Counted from the first letter of the stretch, positions 1 to 11,852 are shown. The stretch: DNA of 40,867 nucleotides from Falsiroseomonas sp. (GCF_030695085.1 NZ_JAUYTS010000095.1:1-40867); one strand, 5' to 3'. A program made the numbers and translations. Notes: generated from the letters alone by a model not told the origin.

Positions 1-81
1 CCTCAGGCTCGCTTGACTATGCTGTATCGCTCGACGGACCGCCTCTGTCGTGGTGGCGCTCCCATGGAGAACTTGGCCCAT
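1..81 (-). CDS. IS481-family transposase, N-terminal 27 residues only
   Basis: The ATG at 79-81 opens a frame that runs without a stop to the window edge. It reads MGQVLHGSATTTEAVRRAIQ followed by HSQASLR. I recognise this as the usual start of IS481-type transposases, where it leads into a helix-turn-helix DNA-binding segment; the DDE catalytic domain would follow outside the window. The frame starts 56 bases inside the element tip, a normal position for a single-ORF IS. Whether the gene is intact cannot be known from this window. Other overlapping frames here (for example an Arg/Ser-rich frame on the same strand) lack any family resemblance. Confidence 0.75.
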   Translation of the reverse strand, partial: MGQVLHGSATTTEAVRRAIQHSQASLR

Positions 82-137
82 AGCGCATCCCTCCATCCAG
101 GCGACAAGAATGCACCATCAAAGCCTGGGACCAAACA
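1..137 (-). mobile_element. IS481-family insertion sequence, 5' end (truncated by window edge)
   Basis: The outer end of the element is at 137: read on the minus strand it begins TGTTTGGTCCCAGGC, with the 5'-TGT tip usual for this IS family. About 56 bases inside the tip a transposase frame starts with residues typical of IS481-family transposases. The flank directly outside the tip is TCTAGG, which fits the NCTAGN target known for IS481. The rest of the element, including the other inverted repeat, lies beyond the left edge, so completeness cannot be judged. The family call rests on the N-terminal residues, the TGT tip and the target sequence. Confidence 0.8.
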
Positions 138-143
138 TCTAGG
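138..143. repeat. Probable IS481 target site (TCTAGG, NCTAGN type)
   Basis: Six bases TCTAGG abut the IS tip at 137. IS481 of Bordetella is known to insert at NCTAGN and duplicate six bases; the matching copy would lie beyond the left edge. The minus-strand complement CCTAGA contains the TAG stop codon (139-141) of the Nudix gene, so the insertion left that gene's coding sequence whole. Confidence 0.55.
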
Positions 144-582
144 CCTGCTGCCGGGCCAGGGCGATGACGCGCAGCGCTTCCGGCCACAGGCCGAAGGGCT
201 CCAGCGCATCCAGCCCGGCCCAGGCGACCTCCGTCACGTCGCCACCGGGGCGGGCGGTGCCGGACAGCCAGGCGCCGGCGAAATCGATGATGGTGTAGTG
301 GAAGCGCGGGCCGCGCCCGGCCTCCCCGGGCGTGATGGCATCGACCACCGCGAGCAGGCGCAGCGGCCCGGCTTCCACGCCCGCTTCCTCCAGCAATTCG
401 CGGCGGGCGCAATCCTCTGCCGTCTCGCCCAGGCGCTGGCCGCCGCCGGGCAGCGACCATTCGCCAAGGCGAGGCGCGCGGCCGCGGCGGATCAGCAGCA
501 CCTCCTCGCCGCGCAGCAGCACCACGCCGATGCCGACCCAGGGACGGGCCGGGTATTCGCGCGGGTTGGTCGTCGCGGACAT
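139..582 (-). CDS. Nudix hydrolase
   Basis: A 147-residue protein with a complete Nudix box at residues 47-69 (G-x5-E-x7-RE-L-L-EE-x-G-V): G47, E53, R61, E62, E65, E66 and G68 are all present. These residues bind the metal and hydrolyse a nucleoside diphosphate linked to another group; the substrate cannot be read from the sequence. The N-terminal segment (PRPWVGIGVVLL) is the usual first strand pair. It resembles short ADP-ribose pyrophosphatase or NUDIX proteins, but I would not name a substrate. Its ATG abuts the TAG of the upstream DUF4340 gene with no gap, so it is probably the last gene of the ABC operon. Its own stop codon lies within the IS target site. Confidence 0.93.
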   Translation of the reverse strand: MSATTNPREYPARPWVGIGVVLLRGEEVLLIRRGRAPRLGEWSLPGGGQRLGETAEDCARRELLEEAGVEAGPLRLLAVVDAITPGEAGRGPRFHYTIIDFAGAWLSGTARPGGDVTEVAWAGLDALEPFGLWPEALRVIALARQQA

Positions 583-1665
583 CTACTGCGGCGTGACGAG
601 CGATTCCGGTGCGCCTTCCGGGGCGGTCTCCGACGCGGCGGGCGCCTCGGCGGCGGCGGGGGCGTTGGCGTCCTGCTTCCGCAGATCCTCCAGCCGCGGC
701 ACGAAGGACCTCTCCTTCCACTGGCCGAGCTGGTAGGCCCAGCCCTGCCACCGGGCGTTCAGCCGATCGGCCTCCGCATCGCCCTCGGCCGACAGGGTCG
801 CCCACAGCGTCTCCCCATCCTTATGCGCGACAACGGTGATGCGGAGGTTGTCGGTCAGCTCGAAGCGGCCCTCGCCGATGCGCTCGCCGGGAATTTCGGC
901 GGCGCGGCGGACATCAAGGAAGGTGAGGAATTCGAAGCCGCGCGCCACCTCGTCCAGGCTGATCTCGTCCAGCTCCGGCGTCTCCGTGGGTTCCAGCACG
1001 GCCAGCGGCGCATCCGTATCCGTGCCGCGACGCAGGATCAGCGGTGCCGCGCCCGGCCGGTGGATGTTGGCGCCGCGCACCCGGTCACGCGGGATGTTCG
1101 CCAGGTCGCGGTCGATCCAGAGATTCGGGTCCGAATCCAGCGGCAGGCGACCCTCGGCGAGCCAGGCCTGGGTTTCGCCCGGGCGGCGGACATAAACCGA
1201 TTCCGGCACATTGCCCTGCACCCGCATGCGGCGCCGGCCGACCACCAGCTCCGCAATCGCGCCACCCTGCGCATCCAGCACGCGGAGCAGGGAGGATGTG
1301 GCGGCCGGGCGCGCCGGGTCATCAAGGCCGAGGCGGTCCAGCATTTCCGGATTGGCGGTGCGCGGCTCCGTCAGGCGCAGCTCGGTCAGGCCGACCAGCA
1401 ATTCGCGCACCCGTTCCGGCCGGACCGGGTAATCCGCCTTGGCCGGCAAGACCCAGGCCTCGCCGACGCGGCGGACCTGCAGCGTGCCGTCATGGCGCTG
1501 CACCTCGATCGCCGCGGCATTGGCCAGGCGTGGCGCCAGGTTCGGGAAGGCGAGGTCGCTGGCGGAGGATGGTGGCGGGCTGGCGCGGTCCGGCGTCAGC
1601 AGGATGGCGCCCCCCACGGCCACCGCCGCGGCGCCGCCGAGGATGAGCAGCGTGCGACGCTTCAT
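583..1665 (-). CDS. DUF4340 domain-containing protein of a Gld-type ABC system
   Basis: A 360-residue protein with one N-terminal membrane anchor or uncleaved signal (residues about 6-24, LLILGGAAAVAVGGAILL) and a large soluble part presumably facing the periplasm. The segment around residues 45-130, with the motif VLPAKADYPVRPERVRELL and later LGLDDP, is characteristic of DUF4340. DUF4340 proteins are typically found directly after GldG-like auxiliary proteins in operons for an uncharacterised ABC-2 transporter, exactly as here. The C-terminus is Ala/Pro/Glu-rich and probably disordered. The start lies 25 bases after the GldG-like stop. The molecular role of the family is not established. 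Confidence 0.85.
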   Translation of the reverse strand: MKRRTLLILGGAAAVAVGGAILLTPDRASPPPSSASDLAFPNLAPRLANAAAIEVQRHDGTLQVRRVGEAWVLPAKADYPVRPERVRELLVGLTELRLTEPRTANPEMLDRLGLDDPARPAATSSLLRVLDAQGGAIAELVVGRRRMRVQGNVPESVYVRRPGETQAWLAEGRLPLDSDPNLWIDRDLANIPRDRVRGANIHRPGAAPLILRRGTDTDAPLAVLEPTETPELDEISLDEVARGFEFLTFLDVRRAAEIPGERIGEGRFELTDNLRITVVAHKDGETLWATLSAEGDAEADRLNARWQGWAYQLGQWKERSFVPRLEDLRKQDANAPAAAEAPAASETAPEGAPESLVTPQ

Positions 1666-1690
1666 GCCCGTGCTCCCGCAAAATGATTTC

Positions 1691-3628
1691 TCATGCCCGT
1701 GCCCCCGCGCGACGCCGGTTCCGCATCAGGCCAAGACCAATCGCGAACAGTGTCAGCAGCGCCGGGACCAGGGCGATGTTCACCAGCCGCAGCCAGGTCT
1801 CCAGCCGCTCGATATCCCGCCGCAGCTCCAGCTGAACCTGGCGAAGCTGGCCGCGGGTGCGGACGATCTCGGCACGCGCCGCGTCGATCTCGGCGCGCTG
1901 CTCGGGCGTGATCACGGCATTCGCCTGGGCGCCCTGGCCGCCACCCTGGCGGAGTTCGCGCAGGCGGCGCTCGGTGGCTTCCAGGCGTTCCGTCAGGCCG
2001 CGCTCCGTCTGGCGGAACTGCGCCTCGGCGTCCCGGCGGATGTCGTCCACCATGGCGAAGGGGCGCAGCGATTCACCGCGGGAGCGCAGCGAAACCAGCG
2101 CCTCGCCGCCCGCCATGCTGTCGGCGAGGTTGATCAGCAGGGCGCCATTGTCGCTGATCGGCGTGGCCACCTGCTGGCCGAAGAAATCCTGGGTGCGGAC
2201 CCAGAAGCGGTCCTCCAGGATATCCGCGTCATTGCCGACGATCAGGTTGGCCGGGCCCTCGGTGCGCGGGCGATGTGCGGGGAAGTCCGCCGGCCGTTCG
2301 GCGCCTTCGGGCGGCGGGGGTGCCGCCTCGAAGGCGCTGTTCAGCGGGCCGCGCACGCGGGCGACGATGGTGCGGATGGTGTCATCCGGGCGGAACTCCG
2401 CCAGCAGGCGGGACGGGCTCGGGTCGGTCCGCACCGCCGCCGCATCGACCAGCATGGAACGCGTGCTGCTGGTGATCAGCGGGGTGAATTCCACCGAGGC
2501 GCCCTCGCGCCGGCGCACCTCGCCGGCGGAGGCGACGGTGACCTGCTGCAACTCGGCGGTGGCGACCTCGGTGCGGTTCAGCCCCTCGGTCGGCACGTTG
2601 AACCAGGCGGCGTAATCCACCGCCTGCACCCGGTCCCGCGGATCGGCGCGGACGCGCCAGGCGCCGCGCAGGTCCAGCACCACCTTGTCCGAAGGCGCCT
2701 CGATGCCCCAGGGCTCCAGCAGCCGGGACAGGGAGGAGGCGGTATCGCGTGCCGGCGGCTGGCCCGGGGAGGGGCGGGAGACCTGGCTTTCGCTATGCGG
2801 GTCCGTCAGCGCAATCAGCCGCCCGCCGCGCATCACGAACTGGTCGATGGCGTACAGCGTGGCGTCCGACAGGTTCTGCGCATGCGCCACCAGCAGCACC
2901 TGCACGTCCGGCTCGATCACCTGCGCGTCGATCGCGACATCCCGCACCGTGTAGAAGTTGCGGATCTGGTTCATCACCACGAAGGGCTGCCCGACGCCCG
3001 GCTGGCGCATCATCATCGCCCGCGGGTCGCCATTCAGCGGCAGGGAGGAAATCACCCCCAGCACCGGGCGGGTGGGATTGGAAAGCTCCCACACCATGCG
3101 GGTCAGGTCGTATTCCAGGAAGCGCTCGCGATCCGGCTGGAAGAAGGGGATGGTCCGCTCATCATCCAGCAGATTGACGCCCGCGAGGCCGAAATAGACC
3201 TGCTCGCCGGATTGATCCACCGGCACGCCCTGGATGCCGAGCGCCATGGCGCGGTCCTCGGTCTCACTGAACGGCTCGGGGTCGTAGAATTCCAGGCGGA
3301 TCTTGCCATCGGATACGGCGGCGTATTCCTCCAGCATCGCCCGCACCCGCTCGGCATAGGCGCCATAGAGCGGAATCGCGGCGCCGAGGCGGCGGGAATA
3401 GAAGACGCGGAAGGTGACCGGGTCCGCCAGCCCCTGCAGCACCTGACGCGTGCCGTCCGACAGGGTGTAGAGGCGGTTCTGCGTCAAATCGATGCGGGCG
3501 CGGGACAGCAGCCGGTCGGCCAGCATGTTCACGCCGACCAGCAGCACGGCGGCGAGAGCCAGCGCCAGAAGGGCCGAGAAGCCGCGCTTGCCCTGGCGCT
3601 TCGCGGGGGGAAGGGTGGTGGTGCTCAT
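1691..3628 (-). CDS. GldG-like ABC-type transport auxiliary protein
   Basis: A 645-residue protein with an N-terminal membrane helix at about residues 14-35 (SALLALALAAVLLVGVNML) followed by the family's usual DLTQNRLYTLSDGT motif, and a second helix near the C-terminus (LVNIALVPALLTLFAIGLGL). The last third before that helix is a predicted coiled coil rich in Glu, Arg and Gln. This is the layout of GldG / ABC_transp_aux proteins, where a large periplasmic domain is held between two helices. I chose ATG 3628 because it lies 5 bases after the permease stop and gives the expected N-terminus; the open frame extends upstream only through shadow sequence. It acts with the permease (3634-4368) and ATPase (4365-5108); the transported substrate is unknown outside gliding bacteria. 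Confidence 0.85.
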   Translation of the reverse strand: MSTTTLPPAKRQGKRGFSALLALALAAVLLVGVNMLADRLLSRARIDLTQNRLYTLSDGTRQVLQGLADPVTFRVFYSRRLGAAIPLYGAYAERVRAMLEEYAAVSDGKIRLEFYDPEPFSETEDRAMALGIQGVPVDQSGEQVYFGLAGVNLLDDERTIPFFQPDRERFLEYDLTRMVWELSNPTRPVLGVISSLPLNGDPRAMMMRQPGVGQPFVVMNQIRNFYTVRDVAIDAQVIEPDVQVLLVAHAQNLSDATLYAIDQFVMRGGRLIALTDPHSESQVSRPSPGQPPARDTASSLSRLLEPWGIEAPSDKVVLDLRGAWRVRADPRDRVQAVDYAAWFNVPTEGLNRTEVATAELQQVTVASAGEVRRREGASVEFTPLITSSTRSMLVDAAAVRTDPSPSRLLAEFRPDDTIRTIVARVRGPLNSAFEAAPPPPEGAERPADFPAHRPRTEGPANLIVGNDADILEDRFWVRTQDFFGQQVATPISDNGALLINLADSMAGGEALVSLRSRGESLRPFAMVDDIRRDAEAQFRQTERGLTERLEATERRLRELRQGGGQGAQANAVITPEQRAEIDAARAEIVRTRGQLRQVQLELRRDIERLETWLRLVNIALVPALLTLFAIGLGLMRNRRRAGARA

Positions 3629-3633
3629 GGGGC

Positions 3634-4368
3634 TCAATCCGCCTTCCGCTGGTCGATCGCGATGGTGTTCGCGAACAGGAAGAAGGCCATGAAGGAGGCG
3701 AAGAACACGACATCCCGGGCCGAGATCACGCCCCGGGTGAAGCCGCCCAGACGTTCCGTGATGCTGATGGACCGCGCGATATCGGCCAGTTGCGGCACGC
3801 GCTGGGACAGGAACTCCGTCACCACCGGGCTGCCGGCCGCCGTCAGGAAGAAGCATGCGGCCACCGCGAGGACGAAAGCGATGACCTGGTTTTTCGTCAA
3901 TGCGGAGATTGCGGCACCCACGGCCAGGAAGGCGCCGGCCACCATCAGGCATCCGAGATAGCCGGTCAGGATCACCCCGTTATCCGGGTTGCCGAGGATG
4001 TTCACCGTGATGACCAGCGGGAAGGTCAGGACCAGGGCGATGGCGCAAAACGCCCAGGCGGCCAGGAACTTGCCAACCACCGCCTCCCACTGCGCCAGCG
4101 GCAGGGTCAGCAGCAGCTCGATGGTGCCGAGGCGGCGTTCCTCCGCCCACAGGCGCATGGTCAGCGCGGGCACCAGGAACAGGAACAGCCAGGGCACGAA
4201 GGTGAAGAAGGGCTGCAGATCGGCCTGCCCGCGGGCGAAGAAATTGCCCAGCGTGAAGGTCAGCGCGCCGGCCATCACCAGGAAGATGACGATGAACACA
4301 TAGGCGACGGGGGTGGCGAAATAGCCCGCCAATTCGCGGCGGAAGACAGTGACCATGCCACCCATCAC
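3634..4368 (-). CDS. ABC-2 type transporter permease (GldF-like)
   Basis: A 244-residue hydrophobic protein with about six membrane segments, beginning with a conserved cytoplasmic start (VFRRELAGYFATPVAYVFIV) typical of ABC-2 permeases of the GldF/NosY type. The motif LWAEERRLGTIELLLTLPL, in the first cytoplasmic loop, is a strong family signature. The GTG at 4366-4368 overlaps the ATPase stop (GTGA); the ATG at 4363-4365 is an equally good start one codon later. It forms the membrane channel of the four-gene ABC system. The substrate is not predictable. Confidence 0.9.
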   Translation of the reverse strand: MMGGMVTVFRRELAGYFATPVAYVFIVIFLVMAGALTFTLGNFFARGQADLQPFFTFVPWLFLFLVPALTMRLWAEERRLGTIELLLTLPLAQWEAVVGKFLAAWAFCAIALVLTFPLVITVNILGNPDNGVILTGYLGCLMVAGAFLAVGAAISALTKNQVIAFVLAVAACFFLTAAGSPVVTEFLSQRVPQLADIARSISITERLGGFTRGVISARDVVFFASFMAFFLFANTIAIDQRKAD

Positions 4369-5108
4369 GCGGCCTCCACTTCGGCGGGGAGGGTGAGGGC
4401 GCGGAAGACGGCGTCCATGGTCGGTCCCTTCGCGGCGAGTTCCGCCGGGGTTGCATCCGCCACCACGCGGCCACGCGCGATGACCACGGCGCGGGTGCAG
4501 ACGGCGGCGACTTCCTCAAGGATGTGGGTGGAGATGACGATCGCCTTTTCCGGCGCCATGGCGCGGATCAGGTTGCGGACCTCGTGCTTCTGGTTCGGGT
4601 CCAGGCCATCGGTCGGCTCGTCCAGCACCAGCACGGCGGGGTCGTGCAGCAGGGCGGCGGCCAGGCCGACCCGGCGCTTGAAGCCTTTTGATAACGTCTC
4701 CACCGGCTGGAGGCGGACGCCTTCCAACTGCGTGAGGGACATGGCGTGGGCGACCCTGTCGCCGAGTGCCGACCCGTGGAAGCCCCGCGCGCGGCCGCAG
4801 AACTGGAGGAAGCCGGTGACGGTCATCTCCGGGTAGGTGGGCGCGCCTTCGGGCAGGAAGCCAAGGTGGCGCTTCGCCGCCACCGGGCGGTCCACCACAT
4901 CCTCCCCGCAGATGCGGGCGGTGCCGGAGGTGGGCGTCATGAAGCCGGCCAGCATCCGCATGGTGGTGGATTTGCCGGCGCCATTCGGGCCGAGAAAGCC
5001 CAGCACCTCGCCCTTGGCGACGGAGAAGGTCACGTCATCCACGGCCGTGAAGGCCCCGAAGCGCTTGGTCAGGCGCTCGATCTCGATCAGCGCAGTCAAA
5101 GCCGGCAC
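4365..5108 (-). CDS. ABC transporter ATP-binding protein (GldA-like)
   Basis: A 247-residue nucleotide-binding subunit: Walker A at residues 40-48 (GPNGAGKST), signature LSKGF at 139-143, Walker B VLVLDEP at 159-165, and the switch His in STHIL near residue 194. The signature has K in place of the usual G, as is common in GldA/CcmA-type exporters. It powers the permease encoded next, with which it shares a 4-base overlap. The GTG at 5106-5108 is the longest start; a TTG three codons inside (about 5096) with a GGGGGTG upstream of it is a reasonable alternative. This is the first gene of the five-gene operon running to the Nudix gene. Confidence 0.92.
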   Translation of the reverse strand: MPALTALIEIERLTKRFGAFTAVDDVTFSVAKGEVLGFLGPNGAGKSTTMRMLAGFMTPTSGTARICGEDVVDRPVAAKRHLGFLPEGAPTYPEMTVTGFLQFCGRARGFHGSALGDRVAHAMSLTQLEGVRLQPVETLSKGFKRRVGLAAALLHDPAVLVLDEPTDGLDPNQKHEVRNLIRAMAPEKAIVISTHILEEVAAVCTRAVVIARGRVVADATPAELAAKGPTMDAVFRALTLPAEVEAA

Positions 5109-5142
5109 CCCCCGGATTACACAGCGCCGCGATTAAGGACGC

Positions 5143-5164
5143 GGGGGGAGGGATGCAACCCCCC
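5143..5164 (-). terminator. Possible hairpin downstream of recG
   Basis: Six G (5143-5148) and six C (5159-5164) can pair around a 10-base loop. The hairpin starts 5 bases beyond the recG stop on the minus strand, between recG and the ABC operon. No U-run follows, so a classic intrinsic terminator is not supported; it may be a weak or Rho-assisted 3' end. Confidence 0.3.
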
Positions 5165-5168
5165 AACC

Positions 5169-7286
5169 TCAACCCGCATCCAGCGCCGCCAAAGTCGTGT
5201 CATGCCCGAACAGCGCCAGCAGGCCGAGCGCCGCCCGCCCGCGCGGGGTTTCCAGCGGTGGGTCGCGATGCAGCAGCAGGGCCGCGTCCTGGTGGGCGAG
5301 GTGGGTGAGGCGGGCGATCTCCTCCGCCTCCTCCTTCGGGTCCAGCAGCCGGGCGCCGGGCAGGCCGGACTGCCGCGCACCGAGCGCCTGGCCGCCGCCC
5401 CGGTTGAACAAATCTTCCTCGGCGATGCGAAACCCGTCCTCGGTATCCCGCAGCACCAGCAGGCGGCGCTTCTCGGCCTCCCCCAAAGCGGGGGAGTGCA
5501 CCAGCAGGCAGGAAGATGGCTTGGCCCCGCGCCCGACCCGGCCGCGCAGCTGGTGCAGCGCGGCCAGGCCGAAGCGTTCCGCCTGCTCGATCAGCATGAT
5601 GGTGGCATCCGGCACATCCACGCCGACCTCGATGACCGTGGTCGCCACCAGAAGCTGGGTGGTGCCGGCGGCGAAATCGGCCAGCGCCGCCTCCCGCACC
5701 GCCAGATCCTGCATGCCATGCGCCATGCCGACCTTGCCGGGGAAGCGGGCGGCGAGTTCGGCGAAACGGTCCTCCGCCGCTACCGAATCGTCGCGTTCGC
5801 CGCCGGAGATGGCGCGCACCACCCAATAGGCGCGCTCGCCGCGCGCGATCGCCTCGCCGAGACGGTCGATCACCTCCGGCAGCCGGTCCTGGCTGACGAT
5901 GCGGGTGGCGATCGGCTGCCGGCCGGCGGGTTTGCCCTCGAGGCGGGAGACGGCCATCTCGCCCCATTGCGTCAGCAGCAGGGTGCGCGGGATTGGGGTG
6001 GCGGTCATCACCAGCATGTCCGCGTCCTGGCCCTTCCGGGCCAGCATCAGGCGTTGGCCGATGCCGAAGCGGTGCTGTTCATCCACCACCGAAAGCCCGA
6101 GGTTGCGGAACACCACCGCCTCCTGGAACAGGGCATGGGTGCCGACGACGATCTGCACCATGCCATCGGCCAGCCCGCGCAGCACCCGCTTGCGTGCGGC
6201 GCCCTTCACGCTGCCGGTCAGCAATTCCACCTGCACGCCGGCCGGGATGCAGAGTTTCTCCAGGGTTCGCAGATGCTGGCGCGCCAGCAGCTCGGTCGGC
6301 GCCATCAGCGCGCCCTGGGCGCCGGATTCCACCGCCTGGAGCATGGCCAGCACGGCCACCAGTGTCTTGCCGGACCCCACATCGCCCTGCACCAGCCGCA
6401 GCATCCGGCGCGGGCTGGCCATGTCCTTTGCGATCTCGGCCAGCGCCTGGGCCTGGCCTTCGGTGGGGGTGTGGCCGAAGGCGGCGAGTGCCTTTGCGGC
6501 CAGCACCCCCGTGCCCGCCATCGCGCGGCCGGGCCGGTCCCGCTGCCGCTGGCGCACCAGGGCGACGGCGACCTGATGCGCCAGCAACTCGTCATAGGCC
6601 AGGCGGCGGCGGGGCAAAGCGGGGATCGGCCCGGTGGGGCGTTGCAGGGTGCGGATGGCGGCGGCGAAGCCCGGCCAGGCTTCCTGCGCCACCAGCGGGG
6701 CATCGGCCCATTCCGGCAATTCGGGCAGCAAAGCGAGGGCCTGGTCCATGGCATTGGCGATGCGCTTGCCGGTCAGGCCGCGCACCATCGGCCAGACCGG
6801 CTCCACCAGCGGCAGGGCCGATTCCTGCTCCGCCACCATGGGGTTCATCATGGCGAAGCCGTTGGCGCCTTCCGTCTGCACGCGCCCGGCCAGGAAGCGC
6901 GGTTCCCCCGGCGGCAGCAGCTTCAGGATCCAGGGCAGGCGGCCATTCATGAAGCGCAGCACCAAAGGCTGCCCACCCGACTCGGCCCGCACCTCCACAT
7001 AGCTGCGCTGGCTGCGGCCGGACCGGGCGGCGCGGTGGGCGGTGGCGGTCACGGCCAGCACGCAATCCTGGTCCAGCGGCGCCTCCGCCGGCGTGGCGGC
7101 GCGGCGGCGGATCACCACCCGTTCCGGCAGATGCAGCAGCAGGTCCAGCACGCGCGGCCCACCGGCGGCCTCGGCCAGCAGGGCGGCCAGCGTGCGGCCC
7201 ACGCCCGGCAGCCCATCCAGCGGCGCCAGCAAGGGCGTCACATAGTCCGGCGCATTCTCTGGACCGCTTGCTGACAGGATTCCCAT
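5169..7286 (-). CDS. recG: ATP-dependent DNA helicase RecG
   Basis: A 705-residue superfamily 2 helicase. An N-terminal wedge/OB domain (about residues 20-230) is followed by Walker A GDVGSGKT at 301-308, DEQH box at 402-405 (VVDEQHRFGIGQR), the TATPIPRTL motif III near residue 425 and the C-terminal motif with QLRGRVGRG. RecG reverses stalled replication forks and branch-migrates Holliday junctions. Length and motif order are normal for alphaproteobacterial RecG. It starts at an ATG 30 bases from the divergent SdhE-like frame, so the two share a very short promoter region. Confidence 0.96.
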   Translation of the reverse strand: MGILSASGPENAPDYVTPLLAPLDGLPGVGRTLAALLAEAAGGPRVLDLLLHLPERVVIRRRAATPAEAPLDQDCVLAVTATAHRAARSGRSQRSYVEVRAESGGQPLVLRFMNGRLPWILKLLPPGEPRFLAGRVQTEGANGFAMMNPMVAEQESALPLVEPVWPMVRGLTGKRIANAMDQALALLPELPEWADAPLVAQEAWPGFAAAIRTLQRPTGPIPALPRRRLAYDELLAHQVAVALVRQRQRDRPGRAMAGTGVLAAKALAAFGHTPTEGQAQALAEIAKDMASPRRMLRLVQGDVGSGKTLVAVLAMLQAVESGAQGALMAPTELLARQHLRTLEKLCIPAGVQVELLTGSVKGAARKRVLRGLADGMVQIVVGTHALFQEAVVFRNLGLSVVDEQHRFGIGQRLMLARKGQDADMLVMTATPIPRTLLLTQWGEMAVSRLEGKPAGRQPIATRIVSQDRLPEVIDRLGEAIARGERAYWVVRAISGGERDDSVAAEDRFAELAARFPGKVGMAHGMQDLAVREAALADFAAGTTQLLVATTVIEVGVDVPDATIMLIEQAERFGLAALHQLRGRVGRGAKPSSCLLVHSPALGEAEKRRLLVLRDTEDGFRIAEEDLFNRGGGQALGARQSGLPGARLLDPKEEAEEIARLTHLAHQDAALLLHRDPPLETPRGRAALGLLALFGHDTTLAALDAG

Positions 7287-7316
7287 AGCCCCCTATATGA
7301 CGTGCTGGGTGAGTAG

Positions 7317-7651
7317 CCCGACATCCCCCAGATCGACGAGACCCTCAAGCTGACCGATCCTGATCCCGCCCCCGAACTCGACCCGCGTCGTCGACGGCTG
7401 AATTTCCGCGCCTGGCACCGCGGCACCAAGGAAACCGACCTCATGGTTGGCGCCTTCGTCGCCCGCCACATCGCCGCCTTCACCGAGGCCGAGCTGGACG
7501 AGCTGGAACAGATCCTGGAACTGCCGGATGTCGATCTGGCCGACTGGCTGATGCAGCGCCGCCCGATCCCGGACGAGGTGGCGAGCCCCCTGCTGTCCCG
7601 CATGCTGGTGGAGTGCAACGAATCCGGCGCCGGGCTGCCGCCGCACCTGCG

Positions 7652-7655
<4 letters not shown>
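7317..7655 (+). CDS. SdhE-like FAD assembly factor for succinate dehydrogenase; start codon missing or shifted
   Basis: The open frame after the TAG at 7314-7316 encodes a Pro/Asp-rich lead, then RRRRLNFRAWHRGTKETDLM and a C-terminal helical part ending PPHLR. The RGTKE segment matches the RGxxE motif needed by SdhE/Sdh5 proteins to assist covalent flavinylation of SdhA. The first ATG in frame is at 7443, downstream of that motif, so a protein starting there (70 residues) would lack the functional motif. There is no ATG, GTG or TTG between 7317 and 7442; CTG 7350 or ATC 7323 would be non-standard starts. One extra C in the CCC at 7317-7319 would join GTG 7309 to this frame and give a normal ~115-residue protein. 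The stop overlaps the mfd start (ATGA). Confidence 0.7.
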
Positions 7656-11260
<3,605 letters not shown>

Positions 11261-11269
<9 letters not shown>

Positions 11270-11285
11270 GCCGGTTTCAGCGCTT
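11261..11285. terminator. Perfect 9-bp palindrome spanning both stop codons of convergent genes
   Basis: AAGCGCTGA (11261-11269) and TCAGCGCTT (11277-11285) are exact inverted copies around a 7-base loop. Each arm encodes Lys-Arg-stop of one gene: mfd on the plus strand and the BPSL0067-family gene on the minus strand. Its position between convergent genes suggests a bidirectional 3' end hairpin. There is no U-run on either side, so intrinsic termination is unproven. Confidence 0.5.
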
Positions 11286-11852
11286 ATCCAGGACGAGATG
11301 ATAGTACTCGCCGGTGTTGCCCATTTCCGGCGAGGCGCCTGACTGATCCTTGGGGATGGTGATTCCCTTGAAGCGGATCAAGCCGGCGCCGCCGCGGATG
11401 ACCTTCGCCTCCTTCGGCGACGTGCCGAGCCACTGGTCCACAACCCTGATGCCCGCCTTGTCATGGCCGATGTAGAAAGCGGCGTGCTTGCCGCGTGCGC
11501 GATCCTTCGGATAGGCGCCGTTCCAGAATGTGGCGATCACCGCGCCCTTCGGAATGTCCTTTGCGGGCATGTCCTGCACGCGCGGACCCATCTGCCAGCT
11601 GGCGGTCTGTGAAATTTCCGGGACGTAGGTCTGGATCAGCGCGACGCATTGCCCGCTGCCCACGCCCTTTTCCAGCTTCTGCAGCTCCGCGGCGTCGGGA
11701 TAGGCGAAGAACCGGAGATGGGCGATCGCCTCGGCGGCGGGAACAACAGGGGACTTCGCCTTGACCGGCACACAGCCGAACATCCCGCAGAGCCGCTTGA
11801 GATGCTCATCCCATTGCGCGGTGGTCCGTGGCGTAGCCCAGGAGCCGGACAT
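11277..11852 (-). CDS. BPSL0067 family protein (papain-like amidase fold suspected)
   Basis: A 191-residue protein. The segment GSGQCVALIQTYV (Cys69) followed by GKHAAFYIGH (His123, His130) and VVDQW (Asp139) is characteristic of the BPSL0067 family and looks like the Cys-His core of NlpC/P60 or CHAP-type cell-wall amidases. No signal peptide is visible at the N-terminus. ATG 11852 was chosen because GAGGGGAG lies about 7 bases upstream; the same frame runs further upstream only through shadow sequence. BPSL0067 proteins have been discussed as possible peptidoglycan amidases or effectors, but here there are no type VI secretion or immunity genes beside it, so the role is open. Confidence 0.78.
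   Translation of the reverse strand: MSGSWATPRTTAQWDEHLKRLCGMFGCVPVKAKSPVVPAAEAIAHLRFFAYPDAAELQKLEKGVGSGQCVALIQTYVPEISQTASWQMGPRVQDMPAKDIPKGAVIATFWNGAYPKDRARGKHAAFYIGHDKAGIRVVDQWLGTSPKEAKVIRGGAGLIRFKGITIPKDQSGASPEMGNTGEYYHLVLDKR

Noticed and set aside
1439..3961. An 840-codon plus-strand frame opposite the GldG-like gene
   Set aside because: Same shadow composition; the minus strand has matching membrane helices and family motifs.
4746..7274. An 842-codon plus-strand frame opposite recG and the ABC ATPase gene
   Set aside because: His/Gln/Arg/Gly-rich without motifs; the minus strand has intact RecG motifs.
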